A stretch of 27,616 nt of DNA from Klebsormidium nitens. Taxonomy: Eukaryota > Streptophyta > Klebsormidiophyceae > Klebsormidiales > Klebsormidiaceae. The position numbers and the translations under genes are program-made. Positions 6,899-17,900 of the stretch are shown piece by piece. Positions within the stretch are counted from its first letter, which is position 1; each line of letters opens with the position of its first letter. Under the pieces are notes generated by a model. The model had not been told where the DNA came from and ran no database searches. It saw only the letters and a program-made list of their open reading frames with translations. The DNA lies in the NCBI GenBank assembly GCA_000708835.1, contig DF237082.1, forward strand, positions 1 to 27,616. The letters are read 5' to 3'.

Positions 6899-8843
6899 GA
6901 ATTCTATGGCGTGAGGGGCGAGGGATGTGACATTCGTTTCGTACCCCGATCTCAATTGTTGCTGGAGCCGCCTGAAGACTTGTCTGTTATGCCCGTCTTT
7001 CTCACGTTTGATGATGACGGGTTATCACAGTCAATGCTCGTGTGAACGGCCCTTTCGAGTCTGTTTGTTGGTTGGAGCGCTGACTCCGGCTGTATTCCGT
7101 GTTCAAATAACGGGGGGATGTGCTAAGGAGGGCTTGTTGCTTGCGGCAGCAAATGAGCCTCCAGAATGGTCTGGTTAAGTCGGTCAAGGGGGCCCCAGAT
7201 GCATAGTCCTTGAATACATGTTTTCAAAAACTGAGGGCAGCTGTGTGTCTTCAGTTGTAATCGGTCTTCCAGTCAGGCATATTCACACCTGGTCCGTTCA
7301 CTTGTCTTGTTGTGTCAGGATTGTCTTGCCCTCTCGACTTTTCTTGCTCTCGGCGACGGATCGTACATGAGTGAACGGAGAAAATGCATGCCACTCCGTC
7401 AGCGCCCGTCTTCGAATCTTTGGAAAAAAAGAAACTTTGGGAATTGATTCCTTTGCCCAGAGACTCGAGGCCCGTGGCAGCTTAGTCACAGCGCACAATC
7501 CAACAATTGTCCGTGAAAACTTTGGATCGAGGGGACTGCCAAAATGTTGGCTGGTTTTCTGATCCAGTGTTATTGATTGCAGTTGCGAGGGCAGGTGCCA
7601 AAACTCGGATGCCGGCCCTTGGCGAGATCCCACATACATGGTCGTGGAACCTTTAAAAGCGCAGCAGGTGACGTAGCACGGTGCACTGAACGGGACAGGT
7701 GACTATTCTTTGCAGTCCAGCTAGACTTCGTGAGCTACACTTGCCGAGTCGGAAGTACAGAAGAGACCACTTTTACAGCCCGTATTCGAGGACGATTCTT
7801 TCATTCAGCAAAAGCAGACATTGCAGCCGTACGCAGGCAGCTGAGGTTACACGATGTCAGCATCAGCGTGATTGTCGGCTCGTACCAATCAGCTGGATAG
7901 GTTGCACGGAGTGACTTTACAGCTGGTTATTTGAGGGCGCCTCAGCATTTAAGCAGATTTTCGTACGTGTATTATAGAGGTACTCAAGAGGATTGAACTA
8001 TTGCTGGCATGCAAAGCGAAGTTAGAAACTTCATCTTGTTTCGAGGAGATTCATCATCAGCTTGTTCTTGCATCGAAAAAGGTTCATGCGAAAATTCTTG
8101 GAATTTTAACTGCTGGCACGACACTCGAAGGATAGTGACTAAGTTAGACGGTCACATGGTCGTGCGAGCGAGCAGTGATGATCGGCCAATGCTAGCTAAT
8201 TGCAAATTGATGATTGCGGAGAATCCCCCCGGCAGGCTCTACTAGCAGCAGGCTGCACACTAGCTGAAATCAATATAGTATATACGTATACTCCGACCTG
8301 CATGCAATTAAGTGTTGATGTTCTCACTGAGTAGATGCAGCCCGGTGTCATTGTCGATCATGTGCATAAATTTAATCAAGGTACCATGCACATGTGTACA
8401 AATTGAACAGTAAGCCTCCCAAATTGCATATGTTCATAAAATGCATTGTGCCTGATCGAGGCGCGGGGCTTCAATATCATTATATAAGTTTTGATTTTGC
8501 CCATGGCGGCAACTACTATTGGTCATATTGAGACGTGACTGAACTTCTTACCGCGTCATGTATCGCCTTGCATGGCCATATGCAGTCCCTAAATGATGAC
8601 GGTCAACAAGTGATGGCAGTCGCTCCGACCTAGGAGGTCCGTGAGAGTGCATACAATTGAATGCAGTGTCGGAGTTGGTAGGCTGGCAGACCAATGGTGA
8701 TTGACCGCAAAAGCCTGTCTCTCGAGCTCGACGATACTGGTCCAAATATTGGGTGGACGACGTTAGGTAACAGTGTTGGAATTGGATTTAGATTATGTTA
8801 CAGTCTCAGCGACCACTGGGTCAAGACACTTTGCTCATGACCC
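6899..8843. other. Gene-free stretch between Sec14-like and coiled-coil genes
   Basis: No recognisable protein-coding gene, tRNA or repeat family was found in about 1.9 kb. Open frames here (for example 7699-7914 and 8009-8245, plus strand) are short, lack domain-like composition and do not extend Sec14 in a family-like way. A TATATAAG string near 8481 has no credible gene downstream on its strand. It probably holds the 3' untranslated ends of both neighbours. Confidence 0.4.
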
Positions 8844-11176
8844 TCACAACTCCGCTTTCTTCTTTCCTGGAGCCCGCTTCTTCCTCGTTTTCGGCGCTTG
8901 GGACCCCTTCTCAATCTTGGCCTCCACTTCGTCGCTCTTCTTCCCGTTTCGTTTCCGAGTGATCTCTCCACTTTTTGGTTTGCCACTGCGACTCTCTACT
9001 TCGATGTCGCTAACAGACCGAGTCACTTCACTCTCCAACGGAGGCAGAGCTTGCTCATCTTCGTGTGCGATGTTTGGTGCTGGACCATGTGCTGGTGCCA
9101 AGACCACCCCCAAGGACCCCGCAACGGCTTCCGGGTTGCTCGACGGTTGGCTTGGAAGCTCAATGAAGCTCGCTATCTCCTCCCGACTCTTTTCAACGTT
9201 TGCTTCATCGCTCTCCACAGCTTCCTCCCAAGGTGTTGACCCCTTGGAACCCGCTTGCCGTTCTCTGCCGCGTGTCCCGTTTCTTTGCGCTCTCTCAGCG
9301 GGAAGCTCATTGACCTCAACCTCGACCGTCGCTGCATGCTCCCCTTCCCGCGCGCCATTTTGGATGCCGCCCAACTCTGTGACCTCCTTTTCCGGGTCTG
9401 CCGACACCACTTGTGGCTTCGAATGCACCTCTTCATCAGAGTCCGAATCAGAATCCGAGCTCGACTCGGGATCCACTTTTACCGCCGACAGAGGGACCAC
9501 TTTCTTTTCCCCGGCAGTGGCAATTGTACCCTGATCTTGTATCACCACCTTTTCGTGCCCAGCTTCGGCCTTTGTGGCCAGATCAATATGTTTTCTCCCT
9601 TCAAAGGCCTCTCAGTTACGTTCGGCCCCGCATCAGACAGGTTATTTTGGACCTCACCGCCAGCCCTGTCTTGGATACCGCTCTGACGCGCATCGTGGCC
9701 CGCACTTTGCTCTGCCCCCTGCTCAACCTTGTCGTCCTCGGCTCCCAGAACCGCATCCACGATGCCCGCTTGCTCGACCCCTGCTCGACCTGCTTCCCCA
9801 TACGTCCCTTCCGAGCCCTGACTCCGGCGCATGTCTCCCAGCATGGTGGTCACAGCCTCTCCGCTCGCAAGGCCGAGGTTAGCCCGCTTGACAAACTCCG
9901 AAAACGGGGGAGGGGCTTCGAGTTGGATCCCGGAGCGTCGCGCGGTTTCGAGGAACATTTGAGCCTCCGCCTCTGCTTGAGCAGCCATTTGGGCCTGGGC
10001 ACTTTCACCGAGCGCGGCTGCAAACCTGGCAATCTCCTCTTCCTGTTGGCGCAGAAGGATTGTCAAGATCAGACCAAAATCGGAGGGATTGTGCAGCAAG
10101 ATGCACAAAAAGTGTCAGTAAAGGAAGACTGTGATTGAACGTCTGTTAGGATTTTGAGGAGGACCTCAGCGACTACAACATGACAGGACATGATGGAGCA
10201 ACTTTTGATAAGCCAGATCTGGTGACTTGAGTGATCAAGAGATGGTCAGAATGCCTACGAAGCAACTAGGCACCGCTCCTAGGCACTTTCAAAAGGGAAG
10301 AGTTTAGTGCCCAGCTTTTTCAGGATCTGACTGTACTTATTCAGACCGCTGGTGAGAAGACAAAAGATACAGTGACCTCCTGCTGAGGGCAAATTCTTGC
10401 GGCCATAACTTGTCTACTTTCAAAAAGATGAACAAAGTGAGGAGTATCTCGACAGTCTACTTGGTCTTCTTCCTACGATTCTACGAAAGCGATTGACGTC
10501 AACAAGCGTCAACCCGAATCTGTTCCCCTGGTGCTCACCTGTGCAATATAGCCATCCTTGATTGTCTTCAGCGCCTCGGAACTCTGCCGCAGCTCCTCCA
10601 AGATCTGCTTTTCTAGTGCCGCCTGCTGCACAGCGCGGCGCGCTTCTCTCTGCACAAATAAACAATAACCGTAGGCTTCACTATCAAAGTCACACTGCTT
10701 GCTAGTCAGCAATGACCCTGTGAACAAGCAAAGGTGCGCTGGGGGAAGATGAAGGAGCTGCATATTCCAGACGTGCCCCTTGACAACTTAATCTCCATCA
10801 ACTCCCGCAAGGAATTGCAGAGAACAAATCCAGCACTTTTGAACAAACATAATAAAGGTCATGCAGGAGCAATTCTGGCCAGTGGAGCCTGGAGCAGAAG
10901 TCGCTGGCGGGAGCACATGCCTACACCACTTTCTGGGCCAATCTTTCTTCGAGATGTTAATTTGAAGCATCAAGCGACTTTGATAAGGAGTCGAAGCTAA
11001 TCTGTCTAATACGCAATGCCACTTGATAGGCTCCATTGAGACGTCAATTGCAGGTGCCGACAAGCAATCACCTGCGCAATCTCTTTCTGCAGCTGCATGA
11101 TGCCCTTCTGCACGGCATCATCTTTGCCCGTCAGGATCCGATATGCATCTAGGACTCTTTTGAAGAAACTAGTCAT
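8844..11176 (-). CDS. Unrecognised coiled-coil protein with acidic Ser/Asp-rich and basic C-terminal tracts
   Basis: I do not recognise this gene. A consistent minus-strand model is 11176-11072, 10649-10539, 10042-9658 and 9598-8844; the first three joins carry GT-AG signals and phase 0. It gives about 451 aa. The first ~110 residues are helical and charged (TSFFKRVLDAYRIL, then EKQILEELRQSSEALKTI, then EEEIARFAAALGE), with Ala/Gln/Glu-rich coiled-coil character. A conserved-looking block follows (APPPFSEFVKRANLGLASGEAVTTML). The rest is low complexity: an acidic Ser-Asp run (SSSDSDSDSDEE) suited to casein kinase 2, then Lys/Arg clusters ending KKRAPGKKKAEL, which may be a nuclear signal. The last two frames do not join directly: either a 59-nt intron (9657-9599, weak acceptor) or a frameshift lies near 9600. 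An upstream exon is possible. It is head to head with the rubredoxin gene. Confidence 0.6.
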
Positions 11177-11829
11177 GATTGCGCGAGTGCCCCGGATATC
11201 AGACACTTTGGCTTTGGCAAAGCCCACACGATGTCAATGTGGCGGCTGATAGCTGCTCAATGAATGCAGCTATTTTGTGGCATTCACGGGCAGAACTTCC
11301 ACCTGATAGAGAAGCAAGAGCTGCTCATCCTTTTCTTGAGCTGTCGCTCTGAAGACTACCTACCTATTCAGACTCTAGCCTCAGGCTCTAGTGTCGTGCT
11401 TATAAACGTGAATGCATTGCTCTCTCTTCCAGAGAACCGCCCACCCCCCTGTTTGGTCAGACAGGGACGAGAGACGAGAGAATTAAGATATCGACGGTCC
11501 AGATTTACCAGTCGAACTATCTTGTGGTCCTGCGCTTGTGTGAGATTCTTTGATCCAGGGACTGATCTGGCAACCCCCCAGCAGCGAGCACAGCGGGTTG
11601 CTGGGTTTCAGTACTAGTGAAGATAGCTGCTATGCTTGGGCGTAGACCTGCTGGCACCAGTGCAGGGACCTGCATTCCTTGCACTGAACTCGAGGTTCAA
11701 GTTTTACGTCCAACAAAGTGCTGAGTGACGTTTCTCTTTTGGAAACAATAGTTGAAGTCGCTCTGGCCTTTTCGTAGCAGCTGCGTGTCGCTCTGCTGCT
11801 TGCATTCACCTTGTTCGAGAAAAGAAAAC
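11177..11829. promoter_or_regulatory. Shared upstream region of two divergent genes
   Basis: About 650 bp lie between the predicted start codons of the minus-strand coiled-coil gene and the plus-strand rubredoxin gene, so the interval must hold both promoters and leaders. No TATA box or well-defined motif was recognised. Its role as a bidirectional promoter is inferred from gene arrangement. Confidence 0.4.
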
Positions 11830-13115
11830 ATGGCGGGTGCAGCCGCAGCTTGTTGGAGCGCTTACAGCACCGCACATTGCGTCCTTAGACAGACAGAATG
11901 TGATACTCACCGCGGAGTTGCTGATGCCCGTTTGGCTGCACCTGCAAGATGTTACTTGAGTGTTGGATCAAAGAAGAACTTTCTGCGAGGACAGCGGTTG
12001 CAAAGTCATGTGACGGGGGGTACCGACCGCGTCAGAATGTCTGCGGAGCCGGAACTTCAAACAACTCCAACCCCTGAGGGGGCTGAGGATCCCGAGCTTT
12101 CCGCTTATGAGAAGGAGTTGAAAGTAGGCAAGTTCAAGATCCAAGGTGAGTACCAGGCTCCTGTGAGAACCTTGTAATGCTGTTTGCTGGACCACATGAG
12201 GGCACATTTTAAACTTGCACGACTCTGCTAGCTTGGTGGTGGATAACTGTGCAGAACTGGGTGAGCAAGAAGCACGCCGTACAATGAAGCCCGCCGTAAG
12301 AAGAAGTACACTGTAAAAGGAGAATATGATGAAAATTTTGTCCTCTGGCAGCTTCAGTGTGGACTGGAATCAAATGTCTGAGGTTTAGAAAACCCAAAGA
12401 TGTTGGTGTGCACAAAGTGGGCAGCCCTCAGGAGTAGGATTATTTTGGGCATCTTGTTGGGAGCTTTGTGTTTGCTGATGGACCACTGGACCTGCCACTC
12501 TGAAGTGGTTCAGAGGGTGCTGTTCAAAGGTGATGAAACATGATCGAGGTTGCTGTGGTGGGTTTAAAATTAGGGTTTTGATGTCATCATGCACATCAAC
12601 TTTGCAATGAGCTCGTCGTCATTGAGGCACAGGACATGCCCTCGGCGTAAACAGTGTAGTTGCTTAAGATGTTCTGCCGATGCATTCTGAACGGCGGCCG
12701 GGCTGTGGGGCCTGGATGGGAAGGTACAAGCTTTGGAGATCGTTCCAAGGGGCCTCTCCTTATGATTGCTTGTACTTCTTCCGCAGATGTACAGGAGAAG
12801 TATGCTGTCAAAGAGTCTGGCAAATTCGAGTGCAACTCTTGTGGTTATGAGTACAAGCCAGAGGAAGGAGATTCGAGCTACCCGGTTTCCAGGGGCACAG
12901 AATTTAAGGACCTCCCGGAGGACTGGCAGTGTCCCATTTGTGGAGCTGCAAGAGAAGGCTTCGTGAATAAGGGAGTTCAGCTTTCTGGGTTTGTCCAAAA
13001 CCAAGGATTTGGGTTGGGAGGCAACAGTTTGACTAGCAACCAGAAGTCCATCCTGATCTACGGTTCACTCGTTTTCTTCTTCTGCCTATTCTTGTCCGGT
13101 TACTTTTTGCAATAG
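11830..13115 (+). CDS. RBD1: Plastid membrane-anchored rubredoxin, RBD1/RubA family, two exons
   Basis: Iron-binding electron carrier of thylakoids; members of this anchored family (RubA in cyanobacteria, RBD1 in plants and algae) are needed for photosystem II assembly. Exons: 11830-12145 and 12787-13115, joined in phase 1 across a 641-bp GT-AG intron, giving 214 aa. Residues 1 to about 70 are rich in Ala, Ser, Arg and Cys with few acidic residues, as in a chloroplast transit peptide. The rubredoxin fold has both iron-ligand knuckles: Cys121-x-x-Cys124 in CNSCGYEY and Cys154-x-x-Cys157 in CPICGA, with FKDLPEDW between them. The last ~22 residues (ILIYGSLVFFFCLFLSGYF) form a C-terminal membrane helix. 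No PDZ domain is present, which separates it from ENH1. The ATG at 11830 has a better context (AACATGG) than an in-frame ATG at 11752, and leaves a normal transit peptide. Confidence 0.9.
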
Positions 13116-14038
13116 GTCTGTTGGAGCAGCATGTGCTGTTATAGGCCGCTCGAGAGACAAGGATCTTACTCGAAATTGGACGATTTTGAGCTTTGCAGGT
13201 CTTGAAGCTGTGAGTAATCTGTTGTGGCTACTTGCATGACGTCTTCTGGATTTGCAAGGGGAATTCGACTGGCAATTGTCCCACTGAAGTGCAAGGTGCA
13301 TTTTGCATTCAGTGTTTATCTGCCAACGACCCTGAACCATTTTGACCAATAGCTTGTGTAGAATTAGACCGTTCACCTTTGTGAGATTGAGTTTCTCTTG
13401 GTCTCTGAGTTGACACCCGTTTCACTGATGTTCTCTTTTCAAACGCCGTAGCCACATGGGCCATAGACTTCCATGGCATACATGGAAATAAATGTTTGAG
13501 TTCTGATTGCTTAGCTGATCAGAAGCTGCAACTTTGCTATGCAACAGGCTCGCAATGCATAGCCCTAGGCTCTGAGTTGAATATACTTCAGTACATGGTC
13601 GGACAATCATCAAGGAGCTGCGTGCCAGAACTTGCACACCCAACCGCCGTCTGTCTGGAATCGTCCTGTCAATGTTATCAATGCATGATGTTGGTATGTA
13701 TGCGAGATCGCGCCATGTCAGATTCGGCATGGACGGTTGCCGGCCGCGTAAATCGAATTCTAACCTGAAACTTTCGAGAGCTTTCATGGATAGTGAGCGC
13801 GCCACCATGCAAATGCTGTACGTTATATGATATACTTGACTGCCCTGCATATTGCAATGCAGCAACTGCACACGATGGCACCACGGCGCAACTCCCTGAT
13901 TTGTATTGCATCCGCAACAGTTTATCGGTACGTATACCCTGAAGCACGCAGATAGTCATGCTCTCGTACGTAGTGGCAGGCCATGCATCATGCAAAAACG
14001 TCCATGCATTAAAATACAACAATGACGGAAATGCCAGC
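13116..14038. other. Intergenic stretch between rubredoxin and response regulator
   Basis: No credible gene was seen. It probably contains the rubredoxin 3' untranslated region and, on the other strand, the end of the response-regulator transcript. Small open frames on both strands show no domain or composition of a real protein. Confidence 0.4.
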
Positions 14039-14146
14039 TTAGTTCATGGAAGAGCTTTGCATGAGTGATGCTACACACAATGCTGCTAGCAGGGGGTTGT
14101 ACAGACTGAGCAACTTCCGAACCTCCAGATGCGGGCAAGGTCCTGG
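14039..14146 (-). CDS. Possible last exon of the type-B response regulator
   Basis: Minus strand: a strong acceptor (TTTGTTTTCACAG, ending at 14147) is followed by a phase-0 frame of 35 codons ending in TAA at 14039-14041. The phase fits the donor at 14907 of the preceding exon. The encoded peptide has no recognised motif, so this is a weak call based only on splice signals and phase. Confidence 0.25.
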   Translation of the reverse strand, partial: PGPCPHLEVRKLLSLYNPLLAALCVASLMQSSSMN

Positions 14147-14907
14147 CTGTGAAAACAAAGTGAAAGAACAAAAGACTGATGCGTATTAACATGTGGATTC
14201 CTAGGACACGAGGAGAGTGTCAACCATGCTGCTCACCCGTTAAATTGAGCTACTAAACTTGAACGGTATGCAAAAACGTGCTGTAAACTGGCTAATCCGA
14301 CCTCCTCATGTTTCCTAGACACAAGTCCTTTGTGCTATTGAAACGCTACTTTACAACTGATGGTTGAGAAGCTTTGGAGTCAAACTACTAGAACAACAAG
14401 TGCCGCTCGCACGTCTCTCTTTGACTCTATCAAAATTGCTCCGGACAACAATTGGCAAGCCAACCATTATAGGTGCATTTCGCAGACACCTTGCTACCCG
14501 GCTTAGTAGGTCATCTTCATTCCAGGCAACACCGGCTCCAAGACTTATCAGCGAAAATATTCACGTGGATGGAGCCAGCCCATCGAAAAGGTTAGGAAAT
14601 GCACTTGAGTTCGAGTTATTTGACAAACGAATCGGAGGGCTTCCATCTGTCATCCACTTGGAAGCCTTCAGAATTGAGGTCACCCTCGGGCAGACCTTGC
14701 TCCTGCAACAGAAAGCAATAAAGTGCACATCAAGCAAAGCGCACCAGAAGACAACCAATTGGGTTCTTGTCGCAATGATACCCACAACAGAGTCGCCAGC
14801 ATAGAAGATCGAACAAGACGGGGATGCTGCCAAACGCATGCAGCCACGCTCATCAAAGTATGACGGGAAACCTGACTGCGTCGAAGGCCCTCTCCACTGA
14901 TGCCTAC

Positions 14908-17900
14908 CTTCATGAAGAAAGCGGCAAGATAGTCGTCCTGGCTTTGATTTCCGTCCTGGCTCGGCATATCTTGCCGCGGCCCCGCTTCTCTATCATTTCG
15001 TGCCTGATACAGGGGTTTTCTCAATCAGTGTGGACTTGCATCGTCGAAAGATCCGTTGAGACAAAAAGAACTGTCAGGGGGGTGTTCAAAAGGCATGCAA
15101 GAGCTCAGAAACTTCGTGACACAAAATTAAACGATAAGACTTGTGCAAGTCTCAAAAGGAAAATTAACATTTGAACATATCCCAATCCAAGGAGCAGGCC
15201 TCGAGCCTCCCACATAAGCAAAGCTACAGCGCGATTGCAGTTCTTTTCAAGGCATCCGACACAATAATGCGGTGTAGAGAGGCCGCCAGCTTACCTGATC
15301 GGACGCCGCGCTCGTCTCATTCCCAGGGCCCATCGGCCCCAGTGACAGGCTCTGGTACTCGTCGCTTTTGAGGCCGTCATCTTTGCCCCGCCTGACAGCA
15401 CCTTCCTGCCAGTGGCCCCCCCGGAAAGGATCCATCCCCACTTTGCCAGGGTTACCCCACCTCGCCCCATCGTTCCCATCCCCATACCCCCCCAGACCCG
15501 GATAGTTGCCCCCCCCGCCCCCAAGCTCAAAGCCCTTTACATCCTCCGAACCCGAGCCGTGCAGTCTTAGCAGGTTTGCTGCGCCCGCATCCCCACCCGC
15601 ATACGCCCCAGGCCCGTTCAAAAGCATGCTCAGCTCGCCGGAGTTCCTCCTACCTGTCAGGCCCGCCTGCTGCGTTTCCAGCCCCCCCATCCGGGGGCCG
15701 GGGCGCCCCATGCCGCCGCTGCCCCCCCTCTGCAGGCTCTGCAGCCCCCTGTTCTGGTTCTGCTGTTGTTGCTGCAACAGCTGGAGCAAAAGCGCGTTCT
15801 GAGACGCGGCTCCGCCCTGCCCCCCAAGCCCTCCCTGCAAGCCGCCCGAACCCCCCCCTCCGCCTAGCGACGGCAGGTTCTGGCGCTGCGCCATCTGGAT
15901 CCGCTGCTGGATCGAGGCGAGCTGCTGCTGCCCCGCTCCCCCGCCCCCGTTCAGCGCGTGCAGCTGCCGCTCCCTCTGCTGGAGGTTTGCCAGCTGCTGC
16001 GCCTGGTTCATGTCAAACATACCCCCCCGCCAGTGACCCCCCCCTGCGGCCATCNNNNNNNNNNNNNNNNNNNNGCGCCTGGTTCACTGTCAAACCATAC
16101 CCCCCCCGCCACGTGACCCCCCCCCTCGCGGCCCATCCCCCCAACGAGGCTCTCGGTAAGCGCCCCAAGCCGGTCTGATTGGGCGTCCCCCGGCTGTTGG
16201 AGCGACTGCAGATTCGCCAAGCTAAGCAGGGTCTGTTGGTCCAAGTTCCCGAGGGTCCCTGCCAACGACCCCCGGCCCGAGAAGGCCGCCAGATTGCTAA
16301 GAGCACCGCGGTTGACGAGCTGCTGCTGCTGGAGGGGGTTGAGAAGGCCCGAGGACGCAAGGGCGCCCAGGCTGGCGGGGAACGACGCGGCGGCGGTCGA
16401 GAAGTTGCTGGGCTCCTTCTTGGTGTGCTGCGCCTCCTCGGCTTGGACACCAGAGAGACGCTTGAGGTACAGCCGGTACTTCTGCAAGTGTGGAGTTTGG
16501 GGGGCGGTTGCATTTCTTATCGCTGTTGAAACGGCTTTTTAGAAGTTGAAGGCTCTTCCCCTTGGTATCTTCAGCAAGCGCCTTGTATTGAGAAGAAGGG
16601 CGTCGAACAGAAGGGTACCCCAAAGCTTGCACCCCAGAACTACACACGCAGCAGCAATACTTCCTTTTCCTTCCCCCTTCCCTACTCTGTCAATGCTGAT
16701 AACACCAAAAGTCAATGCTTACTGATTTCGCACCAGTCGGACACTCGATCGGATATAACCCAGACTGGTTGCTTCTACAGCTTTGTCACAGGCGATGGAA
16801 GCAGTCAACCCAGGATCAAGAGCTGATGCTCTGCTGCAAAGCTCATGCTCATTATCAATCTGGACATGAGACGAGGTTGCCATATGCAGAATCAGAAGGA
16901 AGTGCTACAAAAAGAAATCATACCTGTAGATGACTGGCAACGTTCTCCCTTGTGAGTCCCGTAACTTGCATGATGTCGAGAATCCTCTTTGGAACAGCTT
17001 CTGCGTTGAGGTGTATCAAGTGTCAATAGAAGTCAAACAGGGGCAGAACAAGAAGAACCATAGCACTTCCAGAGAACACTCTCCTATACAGGTTCACACA
17101 TCTGATTCTGCTTCCACTTCCAAGGGTGCCTCTGAGTGCCCTTACCCGAGCAGAAAAGACAAAAGCTTCAACCAGGATTATGCTCAGAAACTGCAGGGTC
17201 TTCAAAAAGAAGGTGAGGCCTGCCACAATGTGGAACCTTCTACCTTCAACAGCCTTTGGGGCTATGGGATATAGCAAGGACTTTAGTAACTTGAATATTG
17301 GATAGTAACATGACACTGTTGAGAAGGAATGACATGAAACTGCTTGGCCCCACAGCAAGGCAAACGCGGCATGGAAGGGAAAGTCTGCAGTCACTCACTA
17401 TCCACCCCCAGCTGATTGACAGCATGAACGAACTTCTGGTGCAGCTCCACCGACCACACAACGCGCTGCTTCTTCAGGCTTGCCATGTCAACATCATCGT
17501 CCTGCCGATCGCTGCCGCCCCCAGAATCAACCTCCTTCCTCTTCTTCCTGTTCTGCGCTGTCTCGGGCGCGCTCGAAATGTCTGCCTCCTCGTCCCGCTT
17601 CTTGCTGTTGTCCACGCTCCCCGAATGCTCCTGATCTTTCGGAAGGAGATCGCTGCGCTTCCGACGAATGACGTGCTGCCAGATGTTGCGCAGCTCCTCA
17701 ATGCGCACCGGTTTCAGCAGATAGTCGCACGCACCGTGCGTGATGCCCTTCATCACGACATCAGTTTCGCCGTTTGCCGACATCACTGCACAAATGAATG
17801 CAGAAGCCTCTGAGCTTGGAACTTGCTAACAGACGGAGACAACCAATGCAGGCTGACTTTGTGAACATTCATAATGCTCCAACAAGGCGGCAGTCTCCTT

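Noticed and set aside
7699-7914. Possible extra C-terminal exon of the Sec14-like gene after the TTTGCAG acceptor
   Set aside because: The phase would fit the alternative donor at 6895, but the peptide is Arg/Ser-rich and unlike Sec14 C-termini.
9413-10138. 241-aa plus-strand open frame
   Set aside because: It lies antisense to the coiled-coil gene. Its composition looks like the complement of Glu/Ala-rich coding sequence, and it has no domain; the minus strand has phased introns and better protein character.
13956-14192. 78-aa minus-strand frame as an independent gene
   Set aside because: No domain and no support beyond an acceptor site; at most part of the tail of the response regulator, in another frame.
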